Assembly: GCA_903889655.1 (NCBI GenBank)
Contig: CAISYL010000138.1
Location: 1-39,523, forward strand
Source: an uncultured Alphaproteobacteria bacterium
GTDB taxonomy: Bacteria > Pseudomonadota > Alphaproteobacteria > Parvibaculales > Parvibaculaceae
Direction: 5' to 3'
Length of the DNA stretch: 39,523 bases
The notes beneath the pieces were generated by a model that saw only the letters and a program-made list of their open reading frames with translations, ran no database searches and was not told where the DNA came from. Below are positions 32,704-39,523 of this stretch, piece by piece. Both the position numbers and the translations under genes were made by a program. The first letter of the stretch is position 1. Each line of letters opens with the position of its first letter.

Positions 32704-33678
32704 ATGGTCTGGAGCGAGACGGCGCTTGAAGAGTTGGGCGGCCGACGCGCCCTCATCACGGGTGGAGCCAGCGGCCTCGGCTACGAGACGGCAGCAGTGC
32801 TGGCGCGGCGCGGCGCGCGTGTCCTCATCGCCGACCGCAATATCGAAGGCGGCGTGGAAGCCCTGCGCCGCCTGCGCGCCGCGAACCCGGGCGCGGATAT
32901 TTCCTTCAAGGCGCTCGATCTCGCCGATCTGGCACAAATTCGCGCCTTCGCCGCCGATCTGGTCGAGGCCGGACAACCTCTCGACATTCTCGTCAACAAT
33001 GCCGGCATCACACCGCCACTCGCGCGCCGGACGACGGCCGACGGCTTCGAACTCAAGTTCGGCATCAACTATCTCGGTCATTTCGCGTTGACCGGCCTGC
33101 TGCTGCCGCTTCTCCTGCATGCGAAAAGGCCACGCGTCGTCACTGTGTCGAGCATCGCGCACCGTCAGGGACACATTCACTTCGACGACCTGCAGCTCGA
33201 GCGGCACTATGATCCGCAACGCGCCTATAACCAGACGAAGCTCGCCTGCCTCCTCTTCGCCCTCGAATTGCAGCGGCGCTGCGATGCGGCGCATCTGAAT
33301 CTGATGAGCATCGCCGCCCATCCCGGCGTGGCGCGGACGTCCCTGCCCGCAAGCCGCAAGGGACAAAAGCGCCAGCGCTTCACCGACTATCTGGTCGACA
33401 TCATCCTGCCCCTGACGATGACGCTTCTTGGCCAGTCCGCCGAACGAGGCGCGCGACCGATCATCCATGCGGCGGCCGCGGCAGGCGTTGTTGGCGGCGG
33501 CTTTTACGGCCCCGATGGCTTCGGTGAGATGAAGGGCGATCCGGCGCCGGCCAAAGCTTCCGCCGAGGCAAAGGATCCGGCGGTCGGCAGCCGGCTCTGG
33601 GCGGCCTCGGTTGCCCTCACCGGCGTCGACTATGGCGAGCTGGATCAGGCCCGCCTTGCCGATGCGGCACCTCGCTAG
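32704..33678 (+). CDS. Short-chain dehydrogenase/reductase (copy 1)
   Basis: 324 residues of the classical/extended SDR type resembling retinol dehydrogenase and WW-domain oxidoreductase proteins. The cofactor motif is TGGASGLG, followed by the DLADL acidic site, LVNNAGI, the catalytic serine in VTVSSIAHR, and the catalytic Y-x3-K pair in YNQTKLACLLFALEL. An N-terminal TALEELGGRRALITGG leads straight into the fold. GGGAGG precedes the ATG. It is paralogous to the SDR at 34093. Its end overlaps the end of the convergent GNAT gene by four bases. Confidence 0.88.
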   Translation: MVWSETALEELGGRRALITGGASGLGYETAAVLARRGARVLIADRNIEGGVEALRRLRAANPGADISFKALDLADLAQIRAFAADLVEAGQPLDILVNNAGITPPLARRTTADGFELKFGINYLGHFALTGLLLPLLLHAKRPRVVTVSSIAHRQGHIHFDDLQLERHYDPQRAYNQTKLACLLFALELQRRCDAAHLNLMSIAAHPGVARTSLPASRKGQKRQRFTDYLVDIILPLTMTLLGQSAERGARPIIHAAAAAGVVGGGFYGPDGFGEMKGDPAPAKASAEAKDPAVGSRLWAASVALTGVDYGELDQARLADAAPR

Positions 33679-33953
33679 CCGGCGACCAGATCGTTATATT
33701 CCGGATGCTTCTTGAGGAAGGCGGCGACGAAGGGGCACTGCGGCACCATCTTGATGCCTTCGGCGCGGATCATGTCGAGGGCGCTCTTAATGATTTGTGT
33801 GCCGACGCCCCTGCCACCGATCTCCTTCGGCACGATCGTATGGATCAGGACGATGGGATCGGGCTTTCGTTCGTAATCGATATGAGCCGTGACCCCGTCG
33901 ACCACGAGCTCAAAGCGATTGCGGGCGCGGTTGTCGGTGACTTCGCCTGACAT
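33675..33953 (-). CDS. Small GNAT-family N-acetyltransferase (YjdJ-type)
   Basis: 92 residues, the compact Gcn5-related fold (PF14542-like). It shows the strand pair FELVVDGVTAHIDYER, then VLIHTIVPKEIGGRGVGTQI, where GGRGVG is the acetyl-CoA pyrophosphate loop, and the C-terminal CPFVAAFLKKHPEY motif typical of this subgroup. GGAGAG precedes the ATG. The cellular substrate of these mini-GNATs is generally unknown. It sits between the two SDR genes on the opposite strand. Confidence 0.85.
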   Translation of the reverse strand: MSGEVTDNRARNRFELVVDGVTAHIDYERKPDPIVLIHTIVPKEIGGRGVGTQIIKSALDMIRAEGIKMVPQCPFVAAFLKKHPEYNDLVAG

Positions 33954-34092
33954 CGATCTCTCCTTCTGTATTTCCCCCAAGCTAATGCGTCGGGCGCCCA
34001 TATCAAGCGGGGAACAGGCCCTTTGTCCAAATGGACGATCCTTCTCGCTCCGGGAGCGGCGAAGCTTCGCCGGCGCTGAACAAGGGGACCAC

Positions 34093-35016
34093 ATGGCACG
34101 CTGGACACCGGCAGACATTCCCGATCTTTCCGGGCGTCTCGCGCTCGTAACGGGCGGCAACAGGGGGCTCGGCCTCGAAACGGCGGCCATGCTGGCGGCC
34201 AGAGGTGCCGATGTCGTCATTGCCTGCCGCAACGCCTCCGCCGCGGACGAGGCACTTGCCAAGCTCAGGGCGCGTGCGCCGGCGGCGAAAACCGAGGCCA
34301 TGGATCTCGACCTGACGCGGCTCTCCTCGGTGCGGGCCTTCGTGCAAGACTTCACCCGCCGCCACGACCGCCTCGACATCCTCGTCAACAATGCCGGCGT
34401 CTTCGGCATCAATCAGGGTCTGACGGAAGACGGCTTCGAGCTCCATTACGGCACCAATCATTTCGGCCATTTCGCCCTGACGCTTGGCCTCATGGAGCTT
34501 CTCGCCAGGGCGCCTGCCCCGCGCATCGTCGCCGTCACCAGCATGATGGCGCGGCAGGGCAAGATCGATTTCGACGATCTCGACCGGCGCAAGGGCAAAT
34601 ACAGCAAGTGGCAGGCCTATTCGGATTCGAAGCTCGCCAACGTCCTCTTTGCGCAGGAACTTCAGCGGCGCATGGAGCGAGCGGGGATTCCGGGGACGGC
34701 CGTACTGGCCCATCCGGGCTATGCGGCGACCAACAGTCCCTTCGGAGGAAGTTCCATGACGCCGACGCCGGCGGAGGTCGTACTGCTCGTCATCGGCAGC
34801 GCCTTCTCGCAAAGCCCGGCTATGGGCGCGCAACCGACGCTGATGGCCGCCACCCTGCCCGGTGCCAGTCCCGGCACACTGTTCGGTCCGGGCCGGATGG
34901 GCGGCATGCGCGGCAGTCCCGTGGCGGATGGCCAGCGTATCCCGGCCGACGCCGAGACCGCAGCCAGACTCTGGGCCGTTTCGGAACAACTGACGGGTGT
35001 GCGTTTTCCGGCGTGA
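34093..35016 (+). CDS. Short-chain dehydrogenase/reductase (copy 2)
   Basis: 307 residues with TGGNRGLGLETA, the DLDLTRLSSV acidic region, LVNNAGVFG, the serine in VTSMMARQGKIDFDDL and the Y-S-D-S-K active site (AYSDSKLANVLFAQEL). It is paralogous to copy 1 at 32704, with the same IDFDDL-type segment after the serine and the same C-terminal RLWAVSEQLTGV ending. AAGGGGA lies upstream of the ATG. It probably reduces a retinal-like, steroid or long-chain carbonyl substrate; this is family knowledge only. It converges on the STAS gene with a six-base gap. Confidence 0.88.
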   Translation: MARWTPADIPDLSGRLALVTGGNRGLGLETAAMLAARGADVVIACRNASAADEALAKLRARAPAAKTEAMDLDLTRLSSVRAFVQDFTRRHDRLDILVNNAGVFGINQGLTEDGFELHYGTNHFGHFALTLGLMELLARAPAPRIVAVTSMMARQGKIDFDDLDRRKGKYSKWQAYSDSKLANVLFAQELQRRMERAGIPGTAVLAHPGYAATNSPFGGSSMTPTPAEVVLLVIGSAFSQSPAMGAQPTLMAATLPGASPGTLFGPGRMGGMRGSPVADGQRIPADAETAARLWAVSEQLTGVRFPA

Positions 35017-35022
35017 ACCGGA

Positions 35023-35355
35023 TCAGAGGGCCGCGCGGGCCGCGTCTTCGCTGTCGAAGAAACTGAAAAGCTCCGGCAGCCCGCTCGTTTCCAGTGCCTG
35101 CATGACATCCTTCGAGGCAGGCGCGATGACGCCGAGCTTTACCTGGCGCTGCTTCAGCGTCTTGCCGGCGGTCACCAGCAACCTGATACCGAGCGACGAC
35201 AGGAAATCGACGTCCTTCAGGTCGAGAAGTGCAACGGCGCCCGGCGTCTTGATCGCGCCCACTTCGGCGTAGAAGCGTGTCTCGATCTCGCCGACCTTCG
35301 TCGTGTCGAGCCGGCCGGAAAGCTTGATGGGCTTGAAAACGGTGGCGTCGGTCAT
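35023..35355 (-). CDS. STAS-domain protein (anti-sigma-factor antagonist type)
   Basis: 110 residues forming one STAS domain: an N-terminal beta pair (FKPIKLSGRLD), VALLDLKDVDFLSSLGIRLL with the usual phosphorylatable serine in the DFLSSLG turn, and LGVIAPASKDVMQALETSGLPEL. STAS proteins of this type bind and sequester an anti-sigma kinase when unphosphorylated. It lies 83 bases beyond the Na/Pi-family gene, in the same direction as the RsbW-type kinase and second STAS gene, suggesting that one kinase has two antagonists. Confidence 0.82.
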   Translation of the reverse strand: MTDATVFKPIKLSGRLDTTKVGEIETRFYAEVGAIKTPGAVALLDLKDVDFLSSLGIRLLVTAGKTLKQRQVKLGVIAPASKDVMQALETSGLPELFSFFDSEDAARAAL

Positions 35356-35438
35356 TTGGGCTGTCCGGTGAAGGGGCTGGGTGCGTGACGCAAGTTATGT
35401 CCGCACTGTAACGAATTCATGACAACCTGACAGCAAGA

Positions 35439-37046
35439 TCATTCCTGCTGTGTCGCCGTCTCGACCAGCGTCGTATAGCGCTGCAGCAGCCAGAGGGTCC
35501 GCTCGAACAGCGTCGTCGAAGCATAGAGCGTATCGTGTTCGGCCGGGCCTATATCCTCCACATCCATCACCTGCCGGCGTACGCGCTCCATCTGCGTCGA
35601 GCGATCGGAGGTGAAATCTCGCAGCAACGCGAGATCGTCGCGATCCCTGTTCTGGAAGGCATCGTTCGCGATCGAGAGAATGGTGTGCATGCTCTCACCG
35701 AGCGCGAAGAGAAGGCGACCGAACTTGCTTTCCGCTGCAATCGTTCCGGCCGCCTTGATGGTGCGTACATAATCCGCCACGGCGAGAATGAGGCTCAGCA
35801 GGATTTCGTTCCGCTTCTGCATCTCGACGACATCGAGCAGCACGTCGCGCGCGCTGTTGTTGTCGAGGATGTTGGTCAGGAATTCGCCGCATTGGCGCGC
35901 GACCGAGGCCGCGCTCTGCGAAAGAAGATCGGGCCCCAGTTTCGAAACGCCATCGAGGCGCACCGCATCGACGATGTCGGGCAGGAATTCGAACAGACGC
36001 GCCTGTTCGCGCTCGACGAGATCGAGTGCGGCACGGGGCTCATCGAGCGCTTCGGCATATATATAGCGCGGCTTCGACAGGGCCTCTTCGACGGTCGGCG
36101 GCGACAGGCGCCTGATCGCATGCATGATGCGGTCGCGGAACATCGTCGTAAGGACGGCGGAGACAATCTGCAGCAGAAGGTAGACGAGCGCCACGGCTGT
36201 CGCATGGTTCGCCGTCAGCATGAAGACGAACGCCTTGATGCCGGGAAGGTGGAGCGATAGCTCGACCGCAAAAATCGGCAGGATGACGACGACGCCAACG
36301 AGTTTCACCGCGACCTGCATCCAGGCGATCTGGCGTCCGATGCCGCGCAGGTTGGTCGAGAGAAGCGCAATGCTGATACCGGAACCGAGGCTCGCACCGA
36401 CGACGACGACGATCGTCTGGTCGATGGTCAGCAGCCCGACATTGGCCATAGTGACCGCGATGATCGAAACCGTGGCCGAACTTTGCGCAACGATCGTCAG
36501 CACGACACCGATCAGGAAGGCGAGCACATAGGACGAGGCGGCGAAGCTCAGGAATTCGCGCACCGACGCCATCGTCTTCAACGGCATGGCGCCGCTCTTG
36601 ATGAGTTCGAGGCCGAGAAAGAGGAGGCCGAGGCCGAGCACCGCGCCCAACAGATGACGAAAGCGAGGCGCCTTGTCGATGTCGAAGTAATAGGCGATGC
36701 CGGTCGCGCCGAGAAGAAACAAGACGGCGAGCTTCACATCGACCGCCGAAAGCAGCACCAGCGCCGAGGTGCCGACATTCGCCCAGATGACCATCGGCAC
36801 GACGCGCTCGACCTCGACGAGGCCGGCTGTCACCATGCCGATCGAAATGAAGGTGATCGCATTGCTGCTCTGCGTCAGCGCGCCCGACAGGATGCCGACC
36901 AGCGCCGAGACAGTCGTATTGCGGGTCGCGGCTTCGATCAGCCGGCGAAACCAGCTTCCGGTCAACTGCTTCAGATTGTTGCCGATCAGCTTGACGCCGA
37001 CGAAGAAGAGACCGAGTCCCCCGAATATGTCGACGAACATCTCCAT
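35439..37046 (-). CDS. Na+/phosphate cotransporter family protein with PhoU-like tail
   Basis: 535 residues. The N-terminal half has paired Na/Pi-cotransporter repeats with their QSS motifs (SGALTQSSNAITF and TIVAQSSATVSII) in a strongly hydrophobic membrane domain. The C-terminal 190 residues are helical and charged, like PhoU (LVEREQARLFEFLPDIVDAV, VEMQKRNEILLSLILAV). Such proteins move phosphate with sodium or regulate phosphate-linked signalling; the substrate is not proven. It is the terminal member of the partner-switching group, which may make its activity or expression signal-dependent. Confidence 0.86.
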   Translation of the reverse strand: MEMFVDIFGGLGLFFVGVKLIGNNLKQLTGSWFRRLIEAATRNTTVSALVGILSGALTQSSNAITFISIGMVTAGLVEVERVVPMVIWANVGTSALVLLSAVDVKLAVLFLLGATGIAYYFDIDKAPRFRHLLGAVLGLGLLFLGLELIKSGAMPLKTMASVREFLSFAASSYVLAFLIGVVLTIVAQSSATVSIIAVTMANVGLLTIDQTIVVVVGASLGSGISIALLSTNLRGIGRQIAWMQVAVKLVGVVVILPIFAVELSLHLPGIKAFVFMLTANHATAVALVYLLLQIVSAVLTTMFRDRIMHAIRRLSPPTVEEALSKPRYIYAEALDEPRAALDLVEREQARLFEFLPDIVDAVRLDGVSKLGPDLLSQSAASVARQCGEFLTNILDNNSARDVLLDVVEMQKRNEILLSLILAVADYVRTIKAAGTIAAESKFGRLLFALGESMHTILSIANDAFQNRDRDDLALLRDFTSDRSTQMERVRRQVMDVEDIGPAEHDTLYASTTLFERTLWLLQRYTTLVETATQQE

Positions 37047-37091
37047 GGTTCGCTCTACTCTCTCGAATACTAACTTGAACTACCGATCGCT

Positions 37092-37781
37092 TTATTTGCG
37101 GATGGCGCGCATGGCCATGAACACGGCAAGGAAGAGAAAGGCAAAGCCGATCGCCAGCGAAATCCAGAGCGTCCGCTGCACGCTGCGAGAAACTTCGGCA
37201 ATACGCTGATGCAGAAGATTCCGCCGGTCGTCGGCGAAAGCCTGAGCCTGGGCCACGACCTTATCAAAGGCCTCGTTGAGGGGACGGTCTTTCCCGCGCA
37301 CATACTGGTCGACGGCGCGTATGGAAAGCGGGTCCTCCGCCCTGAAGAGTTTCAGCGCCTCGTCGTAGGCGGCATCAAGATCGTCGTGATGCGTCTGCAA
37401 AGCGGCGAGGTCTGCGGTCGGAAAATCGAGTTCCTTCGCCGCCGTCTCGAGATCGTCGAGACGCTTATGCACTTCCGCACGGCGAGTGAGGAAAGCGGAA
37501 TGATAGGCTGCATAGTCCTCGGCCTTGTAGCCGCGGAGGAGCGTGTTCTTCCATTCCTGGATCTGCGTCTTGAAGGTCACCTGTGCGATGCGGGCATCGT
37601 CCGCCAAGGTGGTCAGCCGATCGAGTTCCGTCTGGGTCGCGCTCACGGCCGAATCGAGACGATACATGCCATAAACCGCAATCATGACAATTGCGATCAA
37701 TACGATCCCGACGGTCGCCGAGAGTGCGAGAACCTGCCGTCTCGTGTCGGCAAGCGACATGCCGCCCGTGTCTTCGCTCAT
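37092..37781 (-). CDS. Membrane protein with periplasmic four-helix-bundle-like sensor domain
   Basis: 229 residues: a membrane helix (LALSATVGIVLIAIVMIAVYGMYRL), about 165 residues of amphipathic helices resembling the four-helix-bundle input domains of chemoreceptors (LDRLTTLADDARIAQVTFKTQIQEWKN in part), and a C-terminal helix (LWISLAIGFAFLFLAVFMAM) ending after only a few residues. There is no HAMP, kinase, phosphatase or methylation domain, so it must signal through a partner. The ATG at 37781 is preferred; a GTG at 37823 is possible. Between the STAS gene and the Na/Pi gene, it is a candidate upstream sensor of the partner switch (inference). Confidence 0.7.
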   Translation of the reverse strand: MSEDTGGMSLADTRRQVLALSATVGIVLIAIVMIAVYGMYRLDSAVSATQTELDRLTTLADDARIAQVTFKTQIQEWKNTLLRGYKAEDYAAYHSAFLTRRAEVHKRLDDLETAAKELDFPTADLAALQTHHDDLDAAYDEALKLFRAEDPLSIRAVDQYVRGKDRPLNEAFDKVVAQAQAFADDRRNLLHQRIAEVSRSVQRTLWISLAIGFAFLFLAVFMAMRAIRK

Positions 37782-37827
37782 CGTCGACGCCCCCACGCCC
37801 GGTTTGCCGCCGGCAGGCGGCACGACA

Positions 37828-38169
37828 TCAGCCGTTCAACGACGAAATCGCCTGCTCGACGCTGTCATGCATTCCGAAGATCGACGCAAAGCCGCTGACG
37901 TCGAAGACTTCCTTCACATTGCTGGTGACGCCGCTCAGCGTCAGCGCGCCGCCGGCCGCCTTCACGCGCTTGGCTGTCGTCAACACAACGCGGAGGCCCG
38001 CTGACGAAATGTAATCGACCTCTGAGAAATCGATGACGACCTTCTTCGCGCCCGCATCGACGAGCACGTTGGCCTGCTCCTCGAAGGATTTCGCCGTGCT
38101 GCTGTCGATCCGCTTTTTCGGCCGCAGGATCAGCGCGTCGCCCCGGACTTCATGGGTCAATTCGATCAT
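37828..38169 (-). CDS. Anti-sigma-factor antagonist (STAS domain, RsbV/SpoIIAA-like)
   Basis: 113 residues, one complete STAS domain with the canonical phosphoserine turn DYISSAGLRVVL (S56), the preceding KKVVIDFSEV strand and GALTLSGVTSNVKEVFDVSGF. In partner switching, this protein, when dephosphorylated, captures the RsbW-type kinase. It lies 22 bases downstream of the kinase gene on the minus strand, so the two are almost certainly partners. It is a closer match to SpoIIAA/RsbV than the STAS protein at 35023. Confidence 0.88.
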   Translation of the reverse strand: MIELTHEVRGDALILRPKKRIDSSTAKSFEEQANVLVDAGAKKVVIDFSEVDYISSAGLRVVLTTAKRVKAAGGALTLSGVTSNVKEVFDVSGFASIFGMHDSVEQAISSLNG

Positions 38170-38191
38170 AGCTTTTTGTCCCCCTCGGCCT

Positions 38192-38617
38192 TCAGTCGGC
38201 CGCGTTCAGATTCATATGTAACTGCAGACGGTTCAACTCTCCGTCGCGACGATAGTCAAGGCGGTCCATATAGGTCCGCACGAGCTTGATGCCCAGCCCG
38301 CCGATTCTTCGCTCGTCCAGCCCCTCGCCAAGTTCCGGTAACTCGGCCTCGACAGGATTGAAGGGCTTGCCATTATCGACCAGCTCGGCTTCGAGACCGC
38401 CGTTTCGGAGTTCCACCGTCAATTCGATCCGGTTCTCAGCATGGCCTTCGAAGGCGTAGGACACAATATTGGTGATGAGTTCGTCGAGCGCGAGATTAAG
38501 CTGAAATATCTTCTTGGGCGGCAGGTTATGCGCCTCGCCAAACGCCTCCACCGCGTCAAGTACCCGGGCGACCTCCGCGATGTCGTTGCGGAGTGCCATT
38601 TCGATCTTGTCCGACAA
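38192..38617 (-). CDS. RsbW-type anti-sigma serine kinase (HATPase)
   Basis: About 141 residues with a GHKL ATPase fold: N box LALDELITNIVSYAF, G1 box VDNGKPFNP and G2 box RRIGGLGIKLVRTYMD. It would bind a sigma factor or other target and phosphorylate the STAS partner. The first ATG (38599) would remove part of the first beta strand. A TTG at 38617 with GGAG about eight bases upstream restores it and is chosen; a further TTG at 38638 is possible. No PP2C phosphatase or sigma factor gene lies within the window. Confidence 0.82.
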   Translation of the reverse strand: MSDKIEMALRNDIAEVARVLDAVEAFGEAHNLPPKKIFQLNLALDELITNIVSYAFEGHAENRIELTVELRNGGLEAELVDNGKPFNPVEAELPELGEGLDERRIGGLGIKLVRTYMDRLDYRRDGELNRLQLHMNLNAAD

Positions 38618-38896
38618 GGGGATTGCTCCGCTGCACAACAGGTCGGGGCACGCGACTGGTCTCGCTGGCCGCCGGGGGACCGATGTCTCATAACAGCTTG
38701 ACCGCCTTCGTCAAGCTGGGACCCGGCATGCGGCAGGCTCGTCCTGCACCGCGACAAGCACATGACATTACTGCATTTTGCGGGTTTGACGGCGCGGTCC
38801 CCGTGCGAGCTTCGCCGCCCGAGTTCGACGTTGACAGCCCTCCGAGGCCTCGTAATATCCGGCTTTATGCAACCGTAGCGCGGGGATGGGATTTAA

Positions 38897-39523
38897 ATGC
38901 TGACGGTACCTGAGGAATTCCTGCTTCTGACCGTCAAGGATGACGATGGCGGTTTCGTCGACATCCCGCGCGAGGCGGTAAGCGCCGGCTTCATCGGTGC
39001 GGCGATCATGGAGCTCGCGCTTCAGAACCGCATCGACAGCGATCTCGACCGCATCTGGATCGTCGACAAGACGCCGACGGGCGAGGCTTGCGTCGATCTC
39101 GTGCTGCAACAGATTTCGGGGCCGAATTTCGATCTCGAGGCCGCGAAGCTGATCGACCAGCTTGTGGTCTACGGTACCCAGGTCCGCGAACTCGCGCTGG
39201 ACCGTCTCTGCGAACGGAAAATCCTCGCAAAGGCAGAAGGACGCGTCCTGTGGTTTCTCAAGGCGCGCCGCTATCCTGTCATGGACGGCAAGGAAATCCG
39301 CGAGGTGAAGCTGCGCCTCATGGAAGTCCTGCTGCGCGACGAACTTCCCGATCCGCGCGACGTCTGCCTCATGTCGCTGGCCGAAACCTGCGGCATCATC
39401 CGCCAGATCGTACCCGCCTCCGAGCTGAAGCGAGCAAGCGAACGGCTCGCGACGCTGGCAAAGATGGATCTCATCGGCCAGAACGTGACGCGCTACATCA
39501 CCATCTTCCAGGAAGCCGTGGCC
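38897..39523 (+). CDS. GPP34/GOLPH3-like family protein (partial, C-terminus off the right edge)
   Basis: 209 codons are visible, open to the window end. The N-terminus LTVPEEFLLLTVKDDDGGFVDIP, the GFIGAAIMELALQNRI helix and the later VKLRLMEVLLRDELPDPRDVCLMSLAETCGI region fit the GPP34 family, bacterial relatives of the phosphoinositide-binding Golgi protein GOLPH3/Vps74. In bacteria the role is largely unknown; membrane-lipid binding is plausible from the family. It diverges from the RsbW-type kinase gene with about 280 bases between them, in which no further gene is seen. Confidence 0.7.
   Translation, partial: MLTVPEEFLLLTVKDDDGGFVDIPREAVSAGFIGAAIMELALQNRIDSDLDRIWIVDKTPTGEACVDLVLQQISGPNFDLEAAKLIDQLVVYGTQVRELALDRLCERKILAKAEGRVLWFLKARRYPVMDGKEIREVKLRLMEVLLRDELPDPRDVCLMSLAETCGIIRQIVPASELKRASERLATLAKMDLIGQNVTRYITIFQEAVA

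Noticed and set aside
1-39523. CRISPR arrays, insertion sequences, rRNA genes, prophage genes
   Set aside because: None found: no regularly spaced repeats, no transposase or integrase family motifs and no rRNA signatures.

Overview
The window reads as chromosomal DNA of a GC-rich alphaproteobacterium, probably in or near the Hyphomicrobiales. This is inferred from dense gene packing with ATGA overlaps, the TauD, Rieske and NMT1-type transporter families present, and the partner-switching genes. No database search was possible, so no species is named. About 38 protein genes, of which two are cut by the window ends, and one tRNA can be supported.

Positions 1-26773 look like one large catabolic island for oxidised purines (urate and ureides), built from several transcription units. 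(a) A TonB-dependent outer-membrane receptor enters from the left edge. (b) A minus-strand operon (6732 to 2581) carries a cupin, a RutB/biuret-hydrolase-like cysteine hydrolase, the oxalurate genes hpxX-hpxY-hpxZ and an acetamidase/formamidase-family protein; a TetR regulator diverges from it. (c) Three tandem TauD-type 2-oxoglutarate dioxygenases lie on the minus strand. (d) Diverging from them are a Rieske oxygenase, an NMT1-type ABC binding protein and an aldo/keto reductase. (e) A minus-strand operon of more than 10 kb (25205 to 14590) carries a second Rieske oxygenase, exbD, tonB, exbB, an ABC ATPase and permease, uraD, a flavoprotein monooxygenase, uraH, allC, pucG and puuE.

Together these genes give a nearly complete route: outer-membrane and inner-membrane uptake; oxidative or dealkylating front end (Rieske, TauD); urate to 5-hydroxyisourate (flavoprotein, candidate); OHCU (UraH); allantoin (UraD); allantoate (PuuE); ureidoglycine (AllC); oxalurate plus glycine (PucG); and oxalurate hydrolysis (HpxXYZ). 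No xanthine dehydrogenase, classical uricase or HpxW oxamate hydrolase is visible. Two identically spaced palindromes (TTAAGTA-N6-TACTTAA type), with looser copies in two more intergenic regions, suggest a shared regulator.

After a flavin-dependent (LLM) oxidoreductase and tRNA-Phe, positions 27063-39523 are ordinary chromosome: a TetR regulator, a methyl-accepting chemotaxis protein, a Baeyer-Villiger-type monooxygenase, a MarR-like regulator, two paralogous short-chain dehydrogenases and a small GNAT. A partner-switching signalling group follows (two STAS proteins, an RsbW-type kinase, a membrane four-helix-bundle sensor and a Na/Pi-cotransporter family protein), and finally the start of a GPP34 (GOLPH3-like) protein running off the right edge.
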